DNA from: Candidatus Latescibacterota bacterium
Lineage (GTDB): Bacteria; Latescibacterota; UBA2968; UBA8231
Length of the DNA: 24,038 nt
Direction: 5' to 3'
NCBI GenBank assembly: GCA_022825185.1
Contig: JAJDYK010000156.1
Coordinates: 1 to 24,038, forward strand
Made by a program: the position numbers and the translations under genes. Positions 8,775 through 15,435 of this stretch are shown one piece after another (position 1 is the stretch's first letter; the number at the start of each line of letters is the position of its first letter). The notes beneath the pieces are model-generated. The model saw nothing but the letters and a program-made list of their open reading frames with translations. It had not been told where the DNA came from and made no database searches.

Positions 8775-10649
8775 ATGGAAAAGCTGGTCTGGCTACTGCT
8801 CTTTACCGTCGGCTACTGGTCGTACTGCATATTCTGGGGCGTCAAAGGTGCCCGCCGGGCTAAGACGGCCTCGGATTACTTTATCGCTGGCCGCGGTATC
8901 GGCCTGTGGGTCTTCGTGCTGGCCGCCACCGCCACTTCCTTTAGCGGCTGGACCTTCGTCGGCCACCCCGGCACTATCTACAACGTCGGCCTGCCCTACG
9001 CCTTTGCCTCCTTTTACGCCATCACCATCCCCTTCACCGGGGTATTGTTCCTCAAGCGCCAGTGGCTTTTGGGCCAGCGCTTTGGCTATATCACGCCGGG
9101 CGAGATGTTCAGCGACTACTATCGCACAGACGCGATGCGCTTCCTCACCGTCATCGTCGCGCTCGTCTTCAGCGTGCCCTATCTCGGCATCCAACTCAAA
9201 GCATCGGGCCTGCTGTTCAACCGTCTGACGACTGGCACGCCGCTGGAGGGCACCTTCATCCACTCGGTCGAAGGTGGGGCGATTGTGCTTTCGGTCATCG
9301 TCTTTATCTACGTAGCATCCGGCGGGTTGCGCTCGGTCGCCTACGTGGACTGCGCCCAGTGCATCCTCTTGGCCTTCGGCATCGTCGTCCTCGGCTTTAT
9401 TGCCCTCGACTTGGTCGGCGGCTGGACGGCCTTCAAGGGGGGATTGGTCGCCCTCGCCCAGCAAAAACCCGACATGGTCGCCATTCCGACTCGGCCGGAG
9501 TCAGCCTCCTTCCTCGAACGGGTTGGCACCATGTTTTTCGACGCCCAAGGCGGCCCTTGGACCGGCCTGATGATCCTGACCTACATGTTCGCCTTGATGG
9601 GCATTCAGTCGGCTCCGGCCTTTTCGATGTGGGCTTTTGCCAACCGCGACCCTCGGCCTTTTCCCTGGCAACAGGTTTTCGCCTCTTCGCTGGTCATCGG
9701 CGGCATCTTGTTCTTTTTTACCGCCTTCCAAGGGCTGGGCGTCCGGCTGCTCGATATGGAACTGATCCCAGGGACTAAACCCCTCGGCCTGCCCGCATCC
9801 GACCACCTGGTTCCCTACCTGATCGACACCTTAGCCGGCAGCTTTCCCTTCCTCTTGGGGCTTTTGGCCGTTTGCGCGCTAGCTGCAATGCAATCGACCG
9901 GGGCCGCCTATATGTCCACGGCCAGCGGCATTATCACCCGCGACCTCTACCGCCATTTCTTCAACAAAGAAGCATCGCATTCGGCTCAAGTCTTTGTCGG
10001 TCGCTTGACGGTGGCGGTCGTCGTCAGCCTAGCCCTGCTAGTCGGACTAGCTTCCGGCGACCTGCTCGTCTTGCTGGGGGGATTGGCCGTTTCCTATGGG
10101 TTTCAGATGTGGCCAGCGCTACTGGGCATCTGCTACATCCGCTTCTTCACCCCCAAGGCCATCGTCGCCGGACTCATCGCCGGACTCATCGCCGTTACCT
10201 TTACCTACATAACCGAGCTAGGCGGCCTCATCGGCATTGGCCGCTATCCGCTCACACTCCACAGCGCCGGTTGGGGCATCCTCTTTAACATGGGCATTGT
10301 CGTCATCGTCAGTTTGTTTACCCAGCCCAAGGAAGCCAACCATCTGGCCCACCGCGATCGCTACCACCACTTCCTCAAAGAACACACGGCCCTGCCCGAG
10401 GCCAAAAGGAAGTGGAAAACGCCAGTCTGGATTTTGACGATAGTCTGGTTCCTCTGCGCCATCGGCCCCTTTGCCGTCTTAGGCAATCAGACCGATCCAG
10501 CCCAATGGCCCTTGGGGATTCCCTCGCTGTGGGTCTGGCAGATCGCCTGGTGGATCATCGGCTGTTTTATGATGTACTTGCTGGCCTTTAAGCTGGAAAT
10601 GTCCACCGTCCCCACCAGCGAGGTCGAAGCCCCGCCGCAAGACGCTTGA
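8775..10649 (+). CDS. Sodium:solute symporter (SSS family)
   Basis: A 624-residue inner-membrane protein with about 13-14 hydrophobic segments, the LeuT-fold layout of the SSS family. After TM1 comes the family signature region GARRAKTASDYFIAGRGIG, followed by TM2 with TATSFSGWTFVG. The sodium-site helix is visible as MQSTGAAYMSTASGIITRDLYRH near 371-393. It would import an organic solute with Na+. The substrate is not predictable: sugar acid, amino acid, carboxylate and osmolyte are all members of the family. A long hydrophobic C-terminal extension (WILTIVWFLCAIGPFAVLGN and the following WVWQIAWWIIG helix) exceeds the minimal core. The ATG lies 3 bases after the preceding stop and the NhaC-type gene begins 1 base after this stop, so the three are probably one transcriptional unit. 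Confidence 0.9.
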   Translation: MEKLVWLLLFTVGYWSYCIFWGVKGARRAKTASDYFIAGRGIGLWVFVLAATATSFSGWTFVGHPGTIYNVGLPYAFASFYAITIPFTGVLFLKRQWLLGQRFGYITPGEMFSDYYRTDAMRFLTVIVALVFSVPYLGIQLKASGLLFNRLTTGTPLEGTFIHSVEGGAIVLSVIVFIYVASGGLRSVAYVDCAQCILLAFGIVVLGFIALDLVGGWTAFKGGLVALAQQKPDMVAIPTRPESASFLERVGTMFFDAQGGPWTGLMILTYMFALMGIQSAPAFSMWAFANRDPRPFPWQQVFASSLVIGGILFFFTAFQGLGVRLLDMELIPGTKPLGLPASDHLVPYLIDTLAGSFPFLLGLLAVCALAAMQSTGAAYMSTASGIITRDLYRHFFNKEASHSAQVFVGRLTVAVVVSLALLVGLASGDLLVLLGGLAVSYGFQMWPALLGICYIRFFTPKAIVAGLIAGLIAVTFTYITELGGLIGIGRYPLTLHSAGWGILFNMGIVVIVSLFTQPKEANHLAHRDRYHHFLKEHTALPEAKRKWKTPVWILTIVWFLCAIGPFAVLGNQTDPAQWPLGIPSLWVWQIAWWIIGCFMMYLLAFKLEMSTVPTSEVEAPPQDA

Positions 10650-10650
10650 G

Positions 10651-12345
10651 GTGCGTTCCACCTTTCCCTTGCTCCGCCTAGTGCTAGCGCTCGGCGCGGC
10701 CCTGCTCGGCGCGCTGCTCCTGCCCGATCAAGGTGCAACGAGCGGACTGAGCCTTTTTCCACCCGCCGCAGCCATCCTCGTCGCCGTGGCCACTGGCCGC
10801 CTGATCTTGGGACTAGGATTGGCGATCGTCGGCGGTGCGTTCATTTCCCTGCCAGCAGATGTCCCACTCTACGCGATCCCATTCCGCGGCTTAGAGCGTG
10901 CCCTCATAGACTTTATCTGGACCCCACTGCGCGACTCCTTTCAACTCTTCATTCTCGGCTTCACCGCCTCGCTCATTGGCATGGTGCGCGTCATCTCGCT
11001 GGCCGGCGGCACTCGCGGTATTGCCGAATTGTTGGTCGCCCGGGCCGCTGGCGTGCGCTCGGCCCGGCTGGCCACCGCGCTGTTGGGGCTGGCGGTTTTT
11101 TTCGACGATTACGCCAACACGCTCGTCGTCGGCACCACCATGCGCCCCATCGCCGACCGCTTCCGCATCTCGCGCGAAAAACTGGCCTTTCTCGTCGATT
11201 CTACCGCTGCCCCCGTGGCCGGTATCGCGGTCGTCAGCACTTGGATCGGCTTTGAGGTAGGTCTGTTCGACAGCGCGATGGAGCAAGTCGGCGCGGGGGT
11301 TTCCGGTTACGAACTGTTCTTCCGCGCCCTGCCGGCCCGCTTTTACTGCCTGCTAACCCTAACTTTTGTGCTGTGCTCCACCATCGCCGGCCGCGATTTT
11401 GGCCCCATGCTCAAAGCCGAGCGCCGTGCCCGGCGAACGGGCCAAGTCCTCGCGCCGGGCCACCGCCCGATGACCGGCGACGCCTCCCAACTCCCCGAGC
11501 ACCCCGGCCTCCGCGCCCATTGGGCCGTGGCCGCAGGCCCCGTCCTCCTCGTCATCGCTGGCGTCCTCGGCGGGATGCACCTAGACGCCAGCCAAGCACC
11601 GGCCGTGGTGGCCGCCCGCGCCGAACACGGGTTTTTCGCCCGGCTCTACTGGATCCAAGTTTTTTCCCACGCCGACGGAGCCAAAGTGATGTTCCTATCC
11701 GCCTTAGCCGGCTCGGTATTAGCAGCGGTCTTGGCCCTAACCCGCCGCGAGGAAGCAAGCTCTAGACGCCCGCTTGGCCTAGTGGAAGTCTGCAAGACCT
11801 GGGCGAGCGGCATTACGGGCTTTTCCTATGCGCTGGTGATATTGATCTTGGCTTGGGCGATCAAGGAAACCTGCGAGGCCGTCGAGACCTCGGCCTATAT
11901 CGTCGGTGCGCTCTCCGGCTTTCTCGACCCGCATTTTCTCCCCCTCCTCGTCTTCCTGCTCGCCGCAGTGGTCGCCTTCTCCATCGGCACCTCGTGGACG
12001 ACCATGGCTGTACTGTTGCCGACCATGATCCCGGTAGCCTACGACTTGGGCGGGCTGGCGCTGACGGTCCTCGTCGCCGCGGCCGTATTGGACGGCGCGA
12101 TCTTCGGCGACCATTGCTCCCCCATCAGCGACACCACCGTCCTCTCCAGCATTGCCGCAGCCTGTGACCACTTAGCCCACGTTCGCACCCAGATACCCTA
12201 CGCCCTGACGACGATGACGATCGCCGGACTGTGCGGCTACTTGGGTAGCACCCTGCTGTGGTCGCCGACCACTGGCTTGGCTGTGGGACTATGCCTGATT
12301 GTTGCAGTGATTTTTGTAGTGGGAAGAAAAACAGACGCCGATTGA
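10651..12345 (+). CDS. NhaC-family Na+/H+ antiporter
   Basis: A 564-residue polytopic membrane protein. The diagnostic region is near the C-terminus: SIGTSWTTMAVLLP, then VLDGAIFGDHCSPISDTT and ACDHLAHVRTQIPYA, typical of NhaC/YuiF-type antiporters and related MalN-type malate-lactate exchangers. Near the middle, FFDDYANTLVVGTTMRPIADR is the matching first half-repeat. It would exchange Na+ for H+, or move a small carboxylate. The start is GTG at 10651-10653, one base after the symporter TGA; the GAGG overlapping that stop is too close to act as a normal ribosome site, so coupled re-initiation is likely. Coming directly after a Na+-driven symporter, it may expel the imported sodium; that link is inference. 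The gene ends 16 bases from the convergent lptE stop. Confidence 0.88.
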   Translation: MRSTFPLLRLVLALGAALLGALLLPDQGATSGLSLFPPAAAILVAVATGRLILGLGLAIVGGAFISLPADVPLYAIPFRGLERALIDFIWTPLRDSFQLFILGFTASLIGMVRVISLAGGTRGIAELLVARAAGVRSARLATALLGLAVFFDDYANTLVVGTTMRPIADRFRISREKLAFLVDSTAAPVAGIAVVSTWIGFEVGLFDSAMEQVGAGVSGYELFFRALPARFYCLLTLTFVLCSTIAGRDFGPMLKAERRARRTGQVLAPGHRPMTGDASQLPEHPGLRAHWAVAAGPVLLVIAGVLGGMHLDASQAPAVVAARAEHGFFARLYWIQVFSHADGAKVMFLSALAGSVLAAVLALTRREEASSRRPLGLVEVCKTWASGITGFSYALVILILAWAIKETCEAVETSAYIVGALSGFLDPHFLPLLVFLLAAVVAFSIGTSWTTMAVLLPTMIPVAYDLGGLALTVLVAAAVLDGAIFGDHCSPISDTTVLSSIAAACDHLAHVRTQIPYALTTMTIAGLCGYLGSTLLWSPTTGLAVGLCLIVAVIFVVGRKTDAD

Positions 12346-12361
12346 CTTTGCCGTGGACTGG

Positions 12362-12862
12362 CTACCACCCCGCCGTCGTCCGATTCACCAATTCCTCTAG
12401 CACCATGTCCAGCGCCCGCTCCACCGCTGGGTCCCGCCCCTCTTCCTCGGCCAGCGCGGCGTCATAAGTTGCCCATCCCTCTAGCTCGGACAAGGTCAAC
12501 AACACCTCCCCATCCTCCACCCTCACCAATTCGGCCGCTACCAAGACCGCAAACCGGTACTGCTCGGTCTGCTCGGCCATCGTATAGGTAAAGGGACGGT
12601 CCTCAATGGAGATCACGTTGAGCTGCAAGAGGGCATCGGCGCTTTCTTCATCAACCACTCGCAACTGGCCGTCTTCGGTGTAGAGAGAATCGGCTAGTTC
12701 AGTCAGACGCTCGGCCACGGCAAACTCCGAGGTCTGGTTGTCAGCCACGGGGATGCCAATGCTGCGGATGCCGCCCAACAGGCCGCCGGAGGTCGAGTAG
12801 TAAGCACATCCGCCGATACAGAGCGCGGCCAGCGCAACTCTAATCGTCTGACTTGCTCGCAT
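12362..12862 (-). CDS. lptE: LptE-like outer-membrane lipoprotein
   Basis: A 166-residue lipoprotein. With the start at 12860-12862 it has a short signal peptide and lipobox IGGC with the lipidated cysteine at 19, followed by AYYSTSGGLLGGIRSIGIPVADNQT. This matches the opening of LptE-like proteins of several non-proteobacterial diderms, where a YYSFSG-type turn leads into a strand on how the fixed set of paths to a target changes. LptE plugs the LptD barrel that inserts lipopolysaccharide. The rest, with ALLQLNVISIED and EQYRFAVLVAAELVRVEDGEVL strands, fits the alpha/beta LptE fold. The start lies 23 bases inside the preceding gene. Three further in-frame ATGs at 27-base intervals upstream (12887-12889, 12914-12916, 12941-12943) come from a tandem repeat; the last one gives the best-shaped signal peptide. 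LptE is poorly conserved, so the name is moderately sure. Confidence 0.7.
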   Translation of the reverse strand: MRASQTIRVALAALCIGGCAYYSTSGGLLGGIRSIGIPVADNQTSEFAVAERLTELADSLYTEDGQLRVVDEESADALLQLNVISIEDRPFTYTMAEQTEQYRFAVLVAAELVRVEDGEVLLTLSELEGWATYDAALAEEEGRDPAVERALDMVLEELVNRTTAGW

Positions 12863-13367
12863 CGCCCTCGGTTGCAGGCTTGCTCGCATCGTCCTCAGCC
12901 GCTGGCTTATCTGCATCGTCCTCGACCGCTGGCTCGCTCGCATCCTCGGCCGACGCCAGCGACCGCGCTCCGTCGCCCACGGCAATGGGCTGGTTCTGGG
13001 GCCGCCCCCGCACATCGCCCCCCCGCACCTCCAGCCGCTGCCACTGCTCTTGGCCCGGGGCGCGAGCCACCGAGTGCTCGACCATCATCGCGCTCAAAGG
13101 CCGGGTATCGCCCACCACCGGCACCTCGCCTACGACCGGAGCGCGCACGGTACACAGGCGTTCCTGTACGTGGGTGGCGACCACCCGCGCCTTGACCGCT
13201 TCCCAGCGGCCCAGCGACTGCCCGCTGTCTGGGTCTGCGATCTCCCCGTGCAAAGCGAAAATGGCAAAGGCCATACCTTCCTGAACGCCCTGTTCGCTAC
13301 CGACGTTGAGTACCAGCGTAGTGTCGTCGATAATGGCGGCTACTTTGCCCTCAATAGGCGTGCTCAT
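12840..13367 (-). CDS. FlgT C-terminal-like beta-barrel protein with acidic repeat tail
   Basis: A 175-residue protein with two parts. Residues 1-75 resemble the small beta-barrel found at the C-terminus of FlgT: GKVAAIIDDTTLVLNVGSEQGVQEGMAFAIF, then IADPDSGQSLGRWEAVKARVVATHVQERLCTV. In other proteins this module sits in envelope and flagellar-ring components. Residues from about 140 on are a low-complexity acidic tail of 9-residue units of the type DDASKPATE, encoded by 27-bp repeats. No signal peptide is evident, so its location is unclear. A GGAG about 10 bases before the ATG sits just behind the T-tract of the terminator that ends the M23 peptidase gene, leaving no room for a separate promoter in between. 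It overlaps lptE and is probably co-expressed with it. Exact function unknown; the FlgT resemblance is by motif only. Confidence 0.68.
   Translation of the reverse strand: MSTPIEGKVAAIIDDTTLVLNVGSEQGVQEGMAFAIFALHGEIADPDSGQSLGRWEAVKARVVATHVQERLCTVRAPVVGEVPVVGDTRPLSAMMVEHSVARAPGQEQWQRLEVRGGDVRGRPQNQPIAVGDGARSLASAEDASEPAVEDDADKPAAEDDASKPATEGDASKSDD
12847..12955 (-). repeat. 27-bp tandem repeat, about four copies
   Basis: On the plus strand a unit close to GCTTGCTCGCATCGTCCTC plus 8 more bases recurs with a 27-base period, with the GCATC core at 12859, 12886, 12913 and 12940. In the frame of the FlgT-like gene each unit encodes nine acidic residues (D-D-A-x-K/E-P-A-x-E). In the lptE frame each encodes nine residues starting with methionine (MRASQxxRx). 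The repeat therefore forms the tail of one protein and supplies several possible starts for the next. Copies differ by a few bases, so it is not a recent perfect expansion. Confidence 0.85.
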
Positions 13368-13381
13368 ACGGCTGTGCTCCG

Positions 13382-13416
13382 AAAAAAAGACCGGCCCGCG
13401 TTTGCTGGACCGGTCT
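13382..13416 (-). terminator. Intrinsic terminator after the M23 peptidase gene
   Basis: Read on the minus strand, AGACCGGTCC pairs with GGGCCGGTCT in a 10-bp stem (one G-U pair) around a 9-base loop (AGCAAACGC). It runs into an uninterrupted T-tract of eight bases counting the last stem base. It lies 25 bases past the stop of the peptidase gene and ends only about 14 bases before the ATG of the next same-strand gene, so it may also act as an attenuator for that gene. Confidence 0.9.
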
Positions 13417-13440
13417 ATAGATACTTGGTAGAGGTTAGAA

Positions 13441-14469
13441 TCACTCGCTTGCGGCCCACATATAGTCCCCGCTATTGTCGAAAATAAAATCTTCTGGGTT
13501 CTGGTATCCTCGGTGTTTGCTCAACTGCTGATCCCGCAAACGCACCGCATAGTGTAGATGCGGGCCGGTCGAGCGGCCCGAGTTACCCATCGTCCCGATC
13601 TGCTGCCCTCGCTTTATCTGTTCACCTTGCACGACCATAATTCTATCCAAGTGGCCGTATTCGGTCTGGTAGCCGCCCTGGCGCGCATAGGGCTGGCCCT
13701 GCTCGTCGCGTTCTTTTTTCCGATGAGCAACAATAATCGTATTGCCGAGGTATTTATCCTTCCCAGCGTAGCGTACAAAACCATCCGCCGTCGCGTAGAT
13801 GGGCGTCCCTTTGCGGCCTGCAAAATCGACGCCACGGTGGAAGGCCCGACGCCCGGTAAAGGGATCAATGCGCCAGCCAAAGGGCGACGACCGCCACGTC
13901 TTCTGCTCGGGGACTGGTAAAATAGTGGGCAAGTATTGGACGTTCGTTTCTTCGAATTTGCGCTCGATTTCCTCAAAGCTCTCGGCCTGTAGGTTGACCA
14001 TCCGCTTTAGATAGTCGATGCGCACGCTCATCTCGCTTATCATCAAGTGCTTTTGCGGCGGCAAGAACGCGAACTCCTCGGATACATCTTCCACACCTCC
14101 GACGCCGCCCAATTCCCCATCCGCAGCGAGTGGCTCTATCTCCAGCGGCTCCATCTCGTGGTGGGCGCGCAATCTATCTTCCGTGGCCCTGAGTTGATCC
14201 ATGGCCTCCCCGAGTTGCTGTACTTCCTCTCGGGTCTGCTCTAAGCTGTGCAAGAGGCTTCTGTTTTCTTCCTGCAAGGCCAGCAGGGCTTTTTGATCGC
14301 TCGGTTGATGAAAGCCCTGCGTGTAGGCGTAATAACCAAGCCCTCCTACAAAACCCAACACGCCCAGCAGAATCATCCCTAAGGCGCGAGGCGAAAAACC
14401 GTACTCGCGGATCTGGCCGTCGCGTGGGGAAATGACGATAAAAGTTCTGCGCTTACCTGGTATTTTCAT
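13441..14469 (-). CDS. M23 family murein endopeptidase, membrane-anchored
   Basis: A 342-residue LytM/lysostaphin-type metallopeptidase that would cut peptidoglycan cross-links in the periplasm. It has a short basic cytoplasmic tail, one transmembrane helix at about 30-50, a coiled coil at about 58-105 (QKALLALQEENRSLLHSLEQ onward) and a second helical stretch at 140-175. The catalytic domain is at 190-335, with zinc ligands H211 and D215 in HRGVDF and H306 in the HLH motif (304-306), plus H273. All active-site residues are present, so it should be an enzyme rather than a NlpD-like activator. The open frame extends upstream to 14745, but ATG at 14467-14469 is chosen: it has AGAGGA 8-9 bases upstream and gives the usual short N-terminus before the helix. 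A promoter lies about 94 bases upstream and an intrinsic terminator follows. Confidence 0.92.
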   Translation of the reverse strand: MKIPGKRRTFIVISPRDGQIREYGFSPRALGMILLGVLGFVGGLGYYAYTQGFHQPSDQKALLALQEENRSLLHSLEQTREEVQQLGEAMDQLRATEDRLRAHHEMEPLEIEPLAADGELGGVGGVEDVSEEFAFLPPQKHLMISEMSVRIDYLKRMVNLQAESFEEIERKFEETNVQYLPTILPVPEQKTWRSSPFGWRIDPFTGRRAFHRGVDFAGRKGTPIYATADGFVRYAGKDKYLGNTIIVAHRKKERDEQGQPYARQGGYQTEYGHLDRIMVVQGEQIKRGQQIGTMGNSGRSTGPHLHYAVRLRDQQLSKHRGYQNPEDFIFDNSGDYMWAASE

Positions 14470-14539
14470 AACTATATTCCTCTGTCTGCTAGTCTGATAG
14501 CAAATTTTGAGGCATTCGTTAGATTGTATGTATTGGATA

Positions 14540-14570
14540 TTGCTTGAGTTAAACCTAGCTAAATTATAAA
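14540..14570 (+). promoter_or_regulatory. Possible promoter for coaX
   Basis: TTGCTT at 14540-14545 and TTATAA/TATAAA at 14564-14570 with an 18-19 base spacer, about 34 bases before the coaX ATG. It shares the same TATA bases with the divergent peptidase promoter, so the two would compete. coaX has no visible Shine-Dalgarno sequence. Confidence 0.4.
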
Positions 14571-14589
14571 TACCACGACGGAAAGTCAA
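14563..14589 (-). promoter_or_regulatory. Sigma70-type promoter for the M23 peptidase gene
   Basis: On the minus strand TTGACT (14584-14589) and a perfect TATAAT (14563-14568) are separated by 15 bases, a short but tolerated spacer. They lie in the only AT-rich stretch around, about 94 bases before the peptidase ATG. Confidence 0.6.
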
Positions 14590-14603
14590 TTTTAAATTCC
14601 CCC

Positions 14604-15353
14604 ATGCTCTTGGCCATCGACATCGGCAACACTTGCATCGACATCGGTCTTTTGGCCGGGAATGAGACCGTTTGTCACCACAAATTCCCCACAGCCCCCC
14701 CAACCGATGCCGATTTACAACGCCTGCTGGCAGCGTTTGCCACACCTCTGATTGGCGCAGTCATCGGGTCGGTCGTCGCAGAATTGGGGGCTGCGTACGC
14801 AGCAGCCTGTCGCGATTTCTCCTCCGGCCCCGTCCTCCAAGCGCATAGCACGTGGGATTGGGGCTTGCAAATTGACTACGACGATCCCGCTCGGATTGGT
14901 GTTGACCGCCTCGCTGCGGCCGCAGCCGCCCATCGCGCAGCCTCGGCTAGCCAAGCCGTTGTGGTCGCCGATGCCGGCACTGCGCTAACGGTCGATGCCA
15001 TCGACGCCGAGGGCACCTTCCGTGGCGGTGTTATTGCCCCAGGGCTGCGCCTCGGATTAAATGCCCTCACCGCAGGAACCAGCTTCCTACCCCAAGTCGA
15101 GCTAGCGGCCACAACGCCCTTGCTGGGCAAAAACACCGCGGACGGTCTGCGCTCGGGGGCACTGCACGGGTCGGCCGCACTCGTCGAGGGCCTTTGCACG
15201 CGCATGGCCGCGGCCTTAGATAGTCCTGTCACAGTCTTTCTCACCGGCGGCGATGCCCCCCTGCTCCACCCTCATATCGCCGCGGTCCACACTTGCGATC
15301 CAGACCTTGTATTGCGCGGTTTAGCCCTCGCGTACCGGCGGCGCACTGCTTGA
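14604..15353 (+). CDS. coaX: Type III pantothenate kinase
   Basis: A 249-residue cytoplasmic enzyme that phosphorylates pantothenate, the first step of coenzyme A synthesis. It shows the ASKHA-fold signatures of the type III enzyme: phosphate-1 motif AIDIGNT with D6, GVDR at 99-102 followed by an alanine-rich helix, DAGTALTVD with D123, and GGVIAPGL at 141-148 followed by the long L..AL.AGTS region. Length is normal. The gene begins a plus-strand run and its TGA stop (15351-15353) is part of the -35 box of the promoter for the next gene. No BirA/biotin ligase domain, sometimes fused or adjacent to CoaX, is present. Confidence 0.94.
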   Translation: MLLAIDIGNTCIDIGLLAGNETVCHHKFPTAPPTDADLQRLLAAFATPLIGAVIGSVVAELGAAYAAACRDFSSGPVLQAHSTWDWGLQIDYDDPARIGVDRLAAAAAAHRAASASQAVVVADAGTALTVDAIDAEGTFRGGVIAPGLRLGLNALTAGTSFLPQVELAATTPLLGKNTADGLRSGALHGSAALVEGLCTRMAAALDSPVTVFLTGGDAPLLHPHIAAVHTCDPDLVLRGLALAYRRRTA

Positions 15354-15378
15354 CGCGATACAGGCGCGTTGGTATTAT
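15350..15378 (+). promoter_or_regulatory. Near-consensus sigma70 promoter for the S41 protease gene
   Basis: TTGACG at 15350-15355 and TATTAT at 15373-15378 with an ideal 17-base spacer. The -35 hexamer contains the coaX TGA stop. Transcription would start near 15385, just past the ATG at 15382, which excludes that ATG as the start for this transcript and supports the TTG start at 15433. Confidence 0.75.
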
Positions 15379-15420
15379 GTTATGTTTCTTAATCATATAT
15401 CTCAACGCGCCCTACTGACC

Positions 15421-15435
15421 AAGGAGTGTCGCTTG
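15421..15435 (+). promoter_or_regulatory. Ribosome-binding site and TTG start of the protease gene
   Basis: AAGGAG at 15421-15426, six bases before TTG at 15433-15435. This is one of the strongest ribosome sites in the window and decides the start codon. Confidence 0.75.

Noticed and set aside
8793..9464. Minus-strand 223-residue open frame inside the symporter gene
   Set aside because: Antisense shadow of a membrane-protein gene; translation is Asp/Gly/Glu-rich with no domain or start signal.
10167..10190. Two tandem copies of the 12-base unit GCCGGACTCATC in the symporter gene
   Set aside because: It encodes a repeated Gly-Leu-Ile-Ala stretch inside a membrane helix; simple codon-level repetition, not a mobile or regulatory repeat.
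12346..12361. Possible bidirectional terminator between the convergent antiporter and lptE genes
   Set aside because: Sixteen bases with no inverted repeat or T-tract.
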